A stretch of DNA of 64,000 nucleotides from the NCBI GenBank assembly GCA_019828545.1, contig JACVRA010000165.1:682001-746000 (forward strand), read 5' to 3'. The stretch comes from Paracamarosporium sp. OC-R06-R3 (Eukaryota > Ascomycota > Dothideomycetes > Pleosporales > Didymosphaeriaceae). Under the pieces are notes generated by a model. It saw only the letters and a program-made list of their open reading frames with translations, was not told where the DNA came from and did no database searches. A program made the translations under genes and the position numbers. Shown here in pieces: positions 34,551 to 44,819 of the stretch (the first letter of the stretch is position 1; every line of letters begins with the position of its first letter).

Positions 34551-35402
34551 ATGGGCTCCAGAAACTACGACCGGAACATGATGACAGCGCAGCGCGCTAT
34601 CAATCCTACTTATAAGAATTGGGGACGTGAACATACCGGCGTGCCTCATGGCAGCATCGGTCTCGGCGGATGTTGTAACCCTAAGTGTGGCCGTATCAGC
34701 CACCTTGTTCTCTTCCATGGAGAATACCCACTGAAGCATTTGATGTGTAGTTGTGGCCATGTTATGTGCGAACATTGCCGCACAGACGCAATTGTGTTCG
34801 ATACCAAGAAGGAGTTACGAACTGATCCGGTCAAGGTTCCTGTTTTTGACACTGAGTCTCCTTACTTTTCGCTCTGCCCAAATTGTGGACTCACGTATAG
34901 GGCTACAGCGAAGGCTTCCACAGGGGTTGCTACGGCGCCGAAAATGCACCTAACATTCAAGCCTTGGGGTTCGCCGTGCGATTACTGTAGCTGTAAAGTT
35001 AGCGTTCATTGGCCTAGGGTTAGTCTCCATGTTACAGAGTTCGGAGTCTCTACTGCTAATCTCGATGGCCGACCTAGTCTGCTCCGATCCGCAACTACTC
35101 ATGTGTTGGATGCCACTCGGCGTGCACCAAGCCTTCTCCGCTCCGCTACTGGCAGTTTGCGAGCCATCGCTCGTAAGATGGCTAACATTCCTACTGAGGA
35201 GGAGGGCGAGCGATTTCCAGATCGGCGGGACGGGCCGACAACAGCTTGTCGGCGTCACCAAATGGACCGTGACCACAATCTCCCATGGGGTTGGGAGGCT
35301 TGCGAATACGATGGTAACTGTTACATTTACCGCGACGCAGAGGGTAAGAAGCACCGTACTCAACCTGGAAACCGATATGGGCCATATATTGCCATTGAGT
35401 AA
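34551..35402 (+). CDS. double zinc ribbon-like protein with C-terminal WW-like domain, cluster member 2
   Basis: Single exon of 283 residues. The zinc-ribbon core reads GGCCNPKCGR, then MCSCGHVMCEHC, then PYFSLCPNCGLTYRA, then CDYCSC, the same order as in members 1 and 3. A variable linker (residues about 170-240, rich in Arg and Ser, with a repeated SLLRSAT) follows. The last 40 residues, LPWGWEACEYDG then NCYIYRDAEGKK, look like a WW domain: first Trp, central aromatic pair, and a Pro further on, with the second Trp lost. WW domains bind Pro-rich peptides. This domain is absent from the two paralogs. A TATA-like run sits only some 10 bases upstream of the ATG, so the true start might be one of the Met codons just inside the frame. 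Confidence 0.75.
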   Translation: MGSRNYDRNMMTAQRAINPTYKNWGREHTGVPHGSIGLGGCCNPKCGRISHLVLFHGEYPLKHLMCSCGHVMCEHCRTDAIVFDTKKELRTDPVKVPVFDTESPYFSLCPNCGLTYRATAKASTGVATAPKMHLTFKPWGSPCDYCSCKVSVHWPRVSLHVTEFGVSTANLDGRPSLLRSATTHVLDATRRAPSLLRSATGSLRAIARKMANIPTEEEGERFPDRRDGPTTACRRHQMDRDHNLPWGWEACEYDGNCYIYRDAEGKKHRTQPGNRYGPYIAIE

Positions 35403-36467
35403 GTTCAACTTCGAAACGGTCCTCATGGCTCGTGCAATATTGAAGCAGATAACGGGCTCCAAAAACTGTAGCCATGTCATAAAAGCACAACGCTTCTGCA
35501 TTGAAATGATGATTGCAATTTTAATACGAAACTCTATTGTAACTTACACTGCTGTATGCATTCCCATCGCGCTGTACATATCATGGATCTTTTACTTTTT
35601 TTTGATCGGACTAGTTTGATCGATATATTTAATATAGGATTACGCAACACTCAAATTGATGGTGCACTCGTGTGATGCTTGAGTGTTCACATGGCGGTCT
35701 TGCATGGAATGTCGTTCTGCAAAGATGTGATAATCCTAGACTTTGTTGCCCGTCGGAGGTCCGTTTACAGCTCCGCTACCGAATGCTCGTTCTAAGTAGC
35801 TATCGAGAAGGGGGTGAAGGGTGGCGTAGTGAATCTGTGAACCGCGTGGACAGAGCTTGCTTTTTCTAAGGATGCTGTTGATCCGGTCCAAGACAGCTCC
35901 GATATATCACCCTGTACATCAGATGAGGGTCGCATGTAAAACCAAAAACGGTAGGTACCAATACGAGTCATGGATAATCCTGTTTCAGCTTGCCCCTTTT
36001 ATGCATGGTATGTGCCGAGCCGGCTACCCAATAGTACATCCGCGCAACCCATTCCGTACGTATGCAGAGAAGGTCCGCAGGCTCCGCTGTTGGATTACAA
36101 CATTAGGAGTTTTGACTCGCTGGAACGTAGGCCTCCAATTTGAAAAATCTGAACCTGGCCCAGAAGATATTCGCTTAAGCCGGCCACTCTACACCTAAAT
36201 CAGTATAGTAGTGCTACGTTGTTTGCCCGTGCCTCCCGACGTCATGTTCCCAGATTGGTTGTCACATCCTTTACCCCTGCAGACGTTTGTGGGTTTCCAG
36301 CCGCATCCAGGAAACGATGAGCCGCCCAGCGGGATGGATCCGTGACTAGCTGCTCATTTCCCTCACTAAAAGTCGTTCAACGGCCGTGTTGCAGGCACTA
36401 GACTTTTTCGCCTCTCCTGCCCACCGTCGCTACCACAATATCGTACTCTCTGAGTCGTTCGCCGCGG
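35403..36467. other. intergenic, nothing recognised
   Basis: About 1.07 kb between cluster member 2 and the EthD-like gene. A plus-strand frame at 35857-36198 begins with TTG and shows no domain. No repeats were seen. Confidence 0.45.
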
Positions 36468-37298
36468 ATGGCTCCAGGACTCTTCTGTATTTGGTCGCAC
36501 ACCGATCCCGACACTGTGGCCGATGTCAAACCAGACAACACTTTTAGTGATGCGGTCACCAATCTTCCTGGTGTGTCGCTGGGTACGCAGCTTAAGCTCA
36601 TGAAGCGGCAAGTCATGGAACATCCGTTTAGTCACGAAATACCATTCTTGAGCATCTACGACCTACCAGACGTGGAATATCGGAACGACGAAGCGTTCAA
36701 AGAGGTGGAGAAGGCATGTCAGAATCGAGGTGAAGGAACTTGCAAGCCTCGCATCTATGAAGAAATTCTTGCAAGTGAAGTCGAAGGCTGCGAAAAAAGT
36801 ATAAACCCTGATCCATGTAATGTGTCTAGTGGACCGTGACTGAGCTAGCTCATAGTACATCCGCGAGTTGGCGACAATATTAGCATAGTAACTTGCGATT
36901 TGCCTCCACCAGACTTGGCTGACGGTTTCTGGAAATGGCAGAGAGAGAGCTTCGTACCGAGCTTCCTTGAAGGCCCAACATTCCTACGCGCCAGGGTCTT
37001 CAAAGAAGTTGGAAGAGAATACGGCGGGGAAAGACCAATGCCATCCGCGCCATACCTATGGACTTTCGAATGGGAAGACGATGAACTGCCCTGGATTGAA
37101 TTGACGGGCGCCGCGCAATCGCAAGAGTGGATAAAATACATTGAGAGTGGCCTGGTCTGGCAAGGAATGTGTTATAACACGAAAAGGTATACCGAAAAGT
37201 TCGAACTCACATTGAGTCCTGGGCATACCGATGATGATGGATATGACGGCAACTCAAGTATAGATTCTCGCAGTATCAACAGCGTGAACGGAGACTAG
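36468..37298 (+). CDS. EthD-like (dimeric alpha/beta barrel) protein
   Basis: Two exons, 36468-36798 and 36856-37298, joined across a 57-nt GTATAA...ATAG intron; 257 residues. The layout MAPGLFCIWSHTDPD ... IPFLSIYDLPDV ... ISIVTCDLPPPDLADGFWKWQ ... APYLWTFEWEDDE repeats a beta-strand/helix pattern twice. It matches the fungal EthD-like group, in which each half forms a ferredoxin-like fold. The usual WYDEEH motif of that group is not preserved, so an enzymatic role is doubtful. Other donor or acceptor choices are possible: a donor at 36818, or an acceptor at 36888. The one given has a normal intron length. It lies between two zinc-ribbon genes, in the same orientation. Confidence 0.55.
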
Positions 37299-37649
37299 GG
37301 AATGGAGAATCAAGAAAGTAATATCCAGTAGAAGGCGTGTAAGAATATACCCATGACATTTTTATTCGATTGTAATAGTGCACATGACGTGAGAGTATAG
37401 TATTCAGACACCCTTACACGGCGTCTTGGGCAAGCGAACCAAAGTTGGAGAGGTTCTTAGTTTTCTGTAGTGTTATCAACAGTCTCGATCCACAATGCAA
37501 GTTACAGTGTGATTTTAAAAATCTGTCAAGACCAAGACACATTGTACACGTACGAAACATGTTTTTCACGATATATATATAACTAAACAAGGCCCACTTC
37601 ATAACTCAAACTCATTCTAGGATACTCAACTTACGCACAATCAAATAAA
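37299..37649. other. intergenic, promoter of zinc-ribbon member 3
   Basis: About 350 A/T-rich bases upstream of the gene at 37650. The only feature noted is a TATA run, listed separately. Confidence 0.5.
37571..37583 (+). promoter_or_regulatory. TATA box of zinc-ribbon member 3
   Basis: ATATATATATAAC lies about 70 bases upstream of the ATG at 37650, a normal fungal TATA-to-start distance. Confidence 0.5.
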
Positions 37650-38333
37650 ATGTCATACCACGCAATGTCACAAATGCAAAACTTAGTTAAAAAATCATGT
37701 ACTACGCTGAAAGAGGAGCTAGAACACCTTTTCAAACACTACAATTATCCTATCAATAGTGCTTTTATAGAGCGCTATCGAAACACACCACCGCCAGACC
37801 AATTGAAGGGCTTCTGGAGCTGCTATGCCTGCCACACATGCTTCGACGCTGAGTACCACCACGGTCCCCATCCCTACGGCTATCTGTGCTGCCTCAATCC
37901 AGATTGCAACACGGTTATTGTTCCCCAAGCCGAAACATCAAAAGCGCTGCATCGTGTCCGTTTTTCTAGTCGACCTCAAGCGTCTCTGTCCGTGGAACGC
38001 CTCACAGGCCGCAACCGAAAGCATGTTCCATACTTTGCAGTCTGTCCTTGTGGTCTTACGCACCGTGCTAGACTGTACAAACCGAGCTTGTACAAAAAGT
38101 GGAAGCACTTCCCGAGCATCCGGTCCAAAGAGCCTGCGCTACAGAAATTTCGCCGATTTGTAAAGCACAGGGATGATGAGCAGAGTACGCTCATCGAGTT
38201 TCAACACATTCAGTGTAATAACTGCTGTAGGCGATATGATCCGCATTGGTGGCAGCATTTCGCTATTCGCCGTGGCGGTGACTTAGAAATCAATGTGTGT
38301 GATGAACACGGCCGCTGGACGGACGGACGTTAG
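37650..38333 (+). CDS. double zinc ribbon-like protein, cluster member 3
   Basis: Single exon of 227 residues. An N-terminal helix (CTTLKEELEHLFKHYNYPI) is followed by FWSCYACHTC, LCCLNPDC, PYFAVCPCGLTHRARL, and a final CNNCCRRYDPHWWQHF. The phrase PYxxxCxxCGLxxRA (one spacing residue shorter here) is shared with members 1 and 2, which marks the three as diverged paralogs. The C-terminus is short and lacks the WW-like domain of member 2. It is likely a zinc-stabilised protein of unknown role. Identity between members is low outside the Cys sites, so the duplication is old or evolution is fast. Confidence 0.75.
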   Translation: MSYHAMSQMQNLVKKSCTTLKEELEHLFKHYNYPINSAFIERYRNTPPPDQLKGFWSCYACHTCFDAEYHHGPHPYGYLCCLNPDCNTVIVPQAETSKALHRVRFSSRPQASLSVERLTGRNRKHVPYFAVCPCGLTHRARLYKPSLYKKWKHFPSIRSKEPALQKFRRFVKHRDDEQSTLIEFQHIQCNNCCRRYDPHWWQHFAIRRGGDLEINVCDEHGRWTDGR

Positions 38334-38768
38334 AGAATCAATTTTGCACATCCGTTATCAATAGTATTGCAACTGAATTGTACCGAGTCCTTTTGACTTA
38401 AGTTCCTTTAGAGAATACAATATCAATACTGTCATCGTTCTAGTCATTTCCCAGTATCTGTCATCTTGACAAGAGGTGCAGTCCATCACTTAGATCTGTT
38501 GATGCCCAGAGTTCTTAGATGCAATAATGCTTATTCACATTTTTTATATAGTAATGTTGAAAGTGACGTCCACCTCCATGTGTAATAATAAGGCATCACT
38601 ATATGAACCCTCGATTTCGTCGAGGAAGCGCAGCCAGATGCATCATTATGTACTTCGGTTAGAAAATTGGGTATCCTGCAGAATCAAAACCTTCCCATAC
38701 CAATATGCCCATTACGCCTGCAGATTTAAATGCTTCAACTCCGATATGCCGATGCTTACTCATGTTTC
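38334..38768. other. intergenic between convergent genes
   Basis: About 435 A/T-rich bases between the stop of zinc-ribbon member 3 and the stop of the GPI-anchored protein on the other strand; probably both 3' untranslated regions. Confidence 0.45.
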
Positions 38769-40926
38769 TCATAGTAAAAATACAATGATCATTGAAACAC
38801 TCAACAACAACATACTCCACTCTACATTCGAGCTTCGTAGTCCTGCACCTTTCGTAGAAGATGTCTCTTGTGGCTGCCCTCTGAAAGTTGTCGGAAAAGA
38901 CGTAGCACTTGCATCATTCCCAGTTGGCATATTCAAAACAGTCGCCATCCCATCAATCGTTACTGTCTGACCCAACGTCGCAGTGATCGATCCACTGATC
39001 ATGTACACCGGTACCACGGTTGCTCTACCATCGATGGTAGTCGTGATGGAAGTATATACCGCATCCGCAGTCGGTGTGGCGAGCACGGTCGTTGTTCCAT
39101 CAATCGTAACAGTCTGACCAATGGTCGCAGTTACACTTCCACTAATGATATATGCAGGGACCACGGTGTTCTTCCCATCGCTCCCTGTTGTGGTTATGGT
39201 AGTAAAAACAGCGTCGGCAGTTGGCAGCGCAGTAACCTGGCCATCGAGCGTGACGGTCTGCCCCGGAAATGCAGTGATGCTACCACTTATGATGAAGGCC
39301 GTGACGTGGGTTTGTATGCCGAAGATGGTAGTGGGGATCTCAGTAGCAAAAGGCGCTGGAGCGGCGAGTACTGTGGGTTGGCCGTCAAGTGTGACCGTTT
39401 GCCCAATAGTGGCGGTGGAAGTGCCGCTGATGATAAAGGCAGGTGCAGATGTGGCGACGCCATTTGTTGTTGTGGGTACAAAAGCGAAGATCGCTGTGGG
39501 TACTGTGAGGACGGTAGTCTGGCCATTGTTTAATGTAACAGTCTGTCCAACTGTTGCGGTAGAAGACAAGTCGGGAAGGATGAAGATCGGGGTTGCGGTT
39601 GGACGGCCGCCTATGGTTGTAGGTACAAAGGTGAAGATCGGGGTTGAAGGAGCTGGTGTCGGTATTGGTTGTTCCCCTTGGTCGTTCACAACAGGAGTGG
39701 GCCATCCGACTCCTTTATCATTCCCGGGGGTCGAAGCGGGCTGGCCTGCGCTGCTGCCACGCGTAGGTACTGGCCGCCCGCCCGGGATAGGGGTAGGATT
39801 GTGAACAAGCGGCACGCTTGAGCGGACTGAAGATTGCGCGTCCCAAGGAGGCAGGTTGGTCTCGATGATAGGGATTATGGGGATATTTATTGACGAGGTG
39901 GGTCTTGGAGGTGGCCTCGGAGGAATTTGAGTTATACTTGATTCTACATGTGTTGAACCGGGCCGCTGCGTTGTCTCAAAGACATTGGGCGGTTCTTTGG
40001 TCGATATTTCTTCCCAACCCGTTACGGAACTTTCTGGATGAATGATATGTGGCTGCTCCACACTTGTGAGAAATGAGTAGGTAGCCAGGACAAATTTCGC
40101 GGTGGAGACATCCATTGGAGCGGGTTTTCCTGGTACCGATGTACAGTATGCGTAGGCGGATTCAGAAGGAAAGGCATTGTCGAACCATTTCTTGTCAGGT
40201 AGGTCTTGAAGCGCGACCCAGAGCGGTATATAGTTAATGCCTTCGGGGTCCTTCTTGTCCGCAATCACTTGCGTAGGCTGGGGATAGAGCGGGTGCGGTG
40301 TTACCTCTCCGAATGCAAGTTCCTCTGTCGAAGTAGCACATACTTGCTCGTAGTTCTTATCATAAGTAGGTACGATGCCTTGCCAATGGTACGCTGATGG
40401 GTAGTCTATCCATGGGGTCGGATACGCAAATGTCGTTGGAATAGTGCCATCCGAGACAGTTATGGTAGCTTCAACAATCTTGGTTCCAGCTTCATTGGTA
40501 TATTGCTGATAGAGTGTATAAAAATCAGGCACAAATATGTTGTAATACGTGTCCGTGTTGGTGATGGTGATGTTATTCCAGGTCGACGTCCCGATAGTGA
40601 CAACACCAACCGTGACCGTTTCAGTAAACACGACCTGATCTTCTCTCGCCCACGACAGCCCATATAACTCTGGATAGCGGACCTCGCATGATACTTCACA
40701 GGTCAAGCCGGTGTCGGTCGGTGCAGGCGTAGGTGTAGGTGCAGGCGTTTTCGTCGTGTTGGTAACAGGAAATACAGTAGGCACAGGTACGAAACCAATC
40801 CCAGCTCCTGTACCAAGTCAGCGACGTTTTAGAAAGAAACAAGTTCCTTGCCGTACTTTGAGGGGCTGCACGCGCCACTTCCGCAAGCGCGACCGTAAAT
40901 GCACCCAATATGCAGCTCTTCGACAT
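38769..40926 (-). CDS. GPI-anchored repeat protein of the cell wall
   Basis: Two exons, 40926-40857 and 40807-38769, joined across a 49-nt intron; 702 residues. Exon 1 encodes the signal peptide (MSKSCILGAFTVALAEVARA). A Thr/Pro stretch and a Cys-containing N-terminal domain of about 240 residues follow. A Pro-rich linker leads to five or six degenerate repeats of about 45 residues with the theme IISGSxTATIGQTVTIDGxxTVL. The C-terminus (LRSSNVEW, then SMLLLSVSMIIVFLL) is a typical GPI-attachment signal. The protein should be exported and linked to membrane or wall glucan. Repeats of this Thr/Val-rich, beta-strand-like kind are common in fungal adhesins, but adhesion is inference. Confidence 0.8.
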
Positions 40927-43089
40927 CGCGTTGAGCGCAACGCATTGGCGCTGCAGCAATCCGTATCAACAGTAGCGAGCGCGAGAAAGCAAACTAAACA
41001 CGATAGAGACGCTTTGAGCGAGAGATGGCGTTTTGAGGGACGGCATAGAAAAAAATCAATCCATAGGATTGGCAGGTGCAACGCAGGCTAGCCAGCTTGA
41101 CCTCGTATTCCGCCTCAGCTCCCATGCGCGAGGTATTGGCGTCGCGTGGCGGCAGCCACATGCCGACTCTGCCATGTCTGCCGTCGAGAAGAATACGAGG
41201 CGTCGTCATCATGCTGAGCTGCTACAACCTGCTCGTTTTTGCGACTTGGTATCACGAGTGTCGTAGAATGACGCTCAAGTGCCTTCACAGACTTCTAGGA
41301 AAGGTCGACATCTCTGAACGTCGTGACTTCGGCGACAGCGAAGCGATGCGCACAAGGTCTAGCCCGTATACGAAAGGGGTACGGTGCCCGCCATTCAAGC
41401 AGGGGTTCACCTGCTCTGCGATTATCCCGCCTGAGGGCCTGAAAAGTAAATAAATAGATCGCAGTGTTGAGCAGAGAAATGTGGATGTGAAGAAAATTAC
41501 GGAGCTGGGTCGCTCTCCGTTGTACCTAGGTATTTATTCAGCATCAAGCTGGAAAGCTCTCTGAGTCGCGTCGATCGGTACGACTATCCAATGTCAGCGA
41601 ACTGCTATTCTCAGGAATCCATGCATCTCAGACAGAGCCAACGCTAGTTAGTTCCGAGATGGTTGTTGGTCCAATGTCATCGGCCGCACCGTGGAGACTT
41701 TTCGCTACAGGAACCACGGCCCTGTGTGGCTGCCGTGTGGCTGCGTGGCGGTGCACCGGCTAATCTAGACTCCTCCATTGCGGGGATCACTCCATCGTTC
41801 CCACGTTAGCAATATCGTCCAAATTGCACCCGCATTCGAGAACCTGGGTCACGTTGCTTGTCGACGGAGAGAGAACCTGGTTTCGTCGACTGCACGCGTG
41901 TGTGTACCTCGGTCTTCCTCCAACTTCACAGGATCACGGCCCGCCGTTGACCCTCGAGATCTGGGTCTGCTTCTTTTCGATCTGTTGTGCAGGAATATGG
42001 TCACGCGGCACGTCTGCACGCGCCTCAAGCCCTAGCCGGAATTCCTACGATGCGTACACTCGAGATTTGATTTGGGTCGTAAGCGGAAGACAACAGAACG
42101 ATAATACGATACGGATATAGGACCGGGTTCCGTACCGACACTTTGTCGTGTATATTGTTACCCACAAGTCAAGCACATCTAAGAACAGGTCCGGGTTGTA
42201 CAAGCGCTCGATCTTCGCGCTCGGTCCTTGAGCTTAATCCATCGTGAACTCTCGACGTTGACCTTGTAACGGGTATTGCTCGGTCCCAGGGATATCCCAC
42301 CAGGTATCAAAAATGCTCTGTGGGGAGTCTGGTCCCACACCTTGATTTCTCGATAAAGGATCAGGAGACTGGATTTATTGCCACTGCTTTGTACTCACGG
42401 TATCCGTCGATAGAGCTAACGGTGCAGCGGTTTTCCAGCTCGGTTCAAATCTTGGTCGGATGTTCGATGGGCACATGGAGCAATATCGAACTGCCCCAGT
42501 AATGTGCTCTTTGTGCAGGTCACGAGCGCCTCCTGAACGGGTCCCTGTGTACATGCACCCCGGAAATTCCACCAGTCAACTATGCATTCCGTCGTAAACA
42601 ATTGCCGAGAGGTTAACCCCAACCGAAGCTACTCCTATCCAGGAAGGCTTCGAGACGTCTTAGTACACTTCCTTGTGTAGTACAACCCGGTGTCAGTACA
42701 CGAATGTTCTCGATGCCCCTGAAGAGCCTCAAGATCTGCGGGATGTCGTCCCGACCCTGGCCCTCTTTTTCATATATACATCTCCAAGCTTTCGCTAACG
42801 TCCATTGACCTAGAGAAATAGATTGGTACCATCTCCCAAAACGGTATGAGACGATGTTTTTGTGCATAAACATCACGAGAAGTAGCTTGAAGTCTGTACT
42901 CGGTAGCGGATCGACGGTTCAGAGTGGCTGGTGTCAATTTATGAGCCGCGGGTACAGCGACATGGCGGTACAGACATGGCTTTGAGGCGAAGCACGATGT
43001 AGCTACGAAGGTATATAAAGCCATCGTTCAGGACACTTCAAGGTCACTCTTCTCAGCCAATTCCTCAGCAGCAGTTTGAGCAACTAGCC
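40927..43089. other. 2.2-kb intergenic region, promoter of the cellulase gene
   Basis: Only short overlapping frames. The right half must hold the control region of the cellobiohydrolase gene. A/T- and C-rich patches alternate. I cannot mark regulator sites with confidence. Confidence 0.45.
43011..43018 (+). promoter_or_regulatory. TATA box of the cellobiohydrolase gene
   Basis: GTATATAA lies about 75 bases upstream of the ATG at 43090, followed by a C/A-rich leader with no ATG. Confidence 0.6.
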
Positions 43090-44819
43090 ATGTTCTCCAA
43101 GGCCAGCATCCTTTCCTCTCTTTTCGCGGCGGGTGTGTCTGCCCAACAGGTCGGCACCCTGACTACAGAGACTCACCCTTCTCTGCCAATTCAGTCTTGC
43201 TCAGCCTCTGGATCTTGCTCAACCATTTCGACCTCCGTCACGCTTGATGCTAACTGGCGTTGGTTGCACTCCACGAAGAGCTCTGACAACTGCTACAATG
43301 GAAACACATGGAACTCGACCTTCTGTCCTGATAACAAGTCCTGTGCCGCCAACTGCGCTCTGGATGGTGCCGACTACACCAGCACATACGGTGTTACTGC
43401 TTCTAGCAGTGCTCTGACGCTTAAATTTGTTACTCAGGGCACCTACAGCAAGAACATTGGTTCTAGGTTGTATCTGATGGCTTCAGAGTCCAAGTACTAC
43501 ATGTTCAAGCTCCTTAACAAGGAATTTACCGTAAGCACATCAGTTTTTGGGGACGCTTGATCGCTAGTTGACCACCGTTAGTTCGATGTTGATGTATCGC
43601 AATTGCCCTGCGGCTTGAACGGCGCTCTGTACTTGGTTGAGATGGACGAGGACGGCGGTATTGCCAAGTACTCTGGTAATAAGGCCGGCGCTAAATACGG
43701 TACTGGATACTGTGACACTCAGTGCCCACACGACATTAAGTTCATCAACGGCGAGGTAAGTGACAAATATCTAACATCCTCGTTCTTCTTTCCCTCTTGA
43801 CACTTGGATCTGAGACTGATAGTATTCTAGGCCAACAGCGAAGGCTGGGACCCCAGCGACAACGATGCGAATGCCGGTGCTGGCAAGTACGGAGCTTGCT
43901 GCAACGAGATGGACGTAAGTATTGCAGGTAGCTGAGATGAAATGATAGAATGCTAACCGCTTACTTATAGATCTGGGAGGCCAACTCGATCTCAGCTGCC
44001 TACACTCCTCACGTCTGCAGCAACAACGGCCCGCTCCGCTGCTCTGGCACTGAGTGCGGTGATGGCGACAACCGCTACGGTGGTGTGTGCGATAAGGACG
44101 GCTGCGATTTCAACAGCTACCGTCAGGGTGACACCTCCTTCTATGGCCCCGGCAAGACCGTCGATACCAAATCCAAGTTCACGGTCGTCACCCAGTTCGT
44201 CACCAGCGATGGCACCGACACCGGCAAGCTCACCGAGATTCGCCGCAAGTACGTTCAGAATGGTAAGGTCATCGACAACAGCGTGAGCAAGATCTCAGGT
44301 GTCAGTGGAAACAGCATCTCGGACTCCTACTGCAACGCCCAGAAGACTGCCTTTGGTGACAACAACAGCTTCGAGAAGCTCGGTGGACTCAACGCCATGG
44401 GCGGTGCTATTGGCCGCGGAATGGTGCTCGCTCTCTCCGTCTGGGATGACCACGCCGTCAACATGCTTTGGCTCGACTCCACATACCCGACTGACAAGAG
44501 CGCCTCCACCCCCGGTGTTGCTCGCGGTACCTGCGCCATCACCTCCGGAGTGCCTGCCGACGTTGAGAAGAACAGCCCCAACTCGCAGGTCATCTACAGC
44601 AACATCAAGATCGGCGCCATCGGCTCGACCTTTGGCTCTGGCTCTGGAACGACTCCTTCTGGTACTTCTAGCGCTCCTGTGTCTACTCCTACTTCCGGCA
44701 CTGGTACTGGCGCTCCTTTGTACGGCCAGTGCGGTGGTCAGGGCTGGACTGGCGCGACTACCTGCGCTTCCGGAACCTGCAAGGCTCAGAGCCAGTGGTA
44801 CTCTCAGTGCCTCCCGTAG
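43090..44819 (+). CDS. cbh1: GH7 cellobiohydrolase I with CBM1
   Basis: Four exons, 43090-43530, 43582-43755, 43831-43914 and 43971-44819; 515 residues. A signal peptide of 18 residues ([18 protein letters not shown]) precedes the GH7 catalytic domain. This enzyme cuts cellobiose from the reducing ends of cellulose chains outside the cell. The catalytic motif E-x-D-x-x-E is present as NEMD-IWEAN, with Glu 231, Asp 233 and Glu 236; an intron falls exactly inside it. Hallmark segments include [16 protein letters not shown] and [16 protein letters not shown] Ser/Thr/Gly/Pro linker leads to the family 1 cellulose-binding module in the last 33 residues ([18 protein letters not shown]). Length and domain order are normal. 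Control by cellulose inducers and carbon repression is known for the family, not shown here. Confidence 0.96.
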
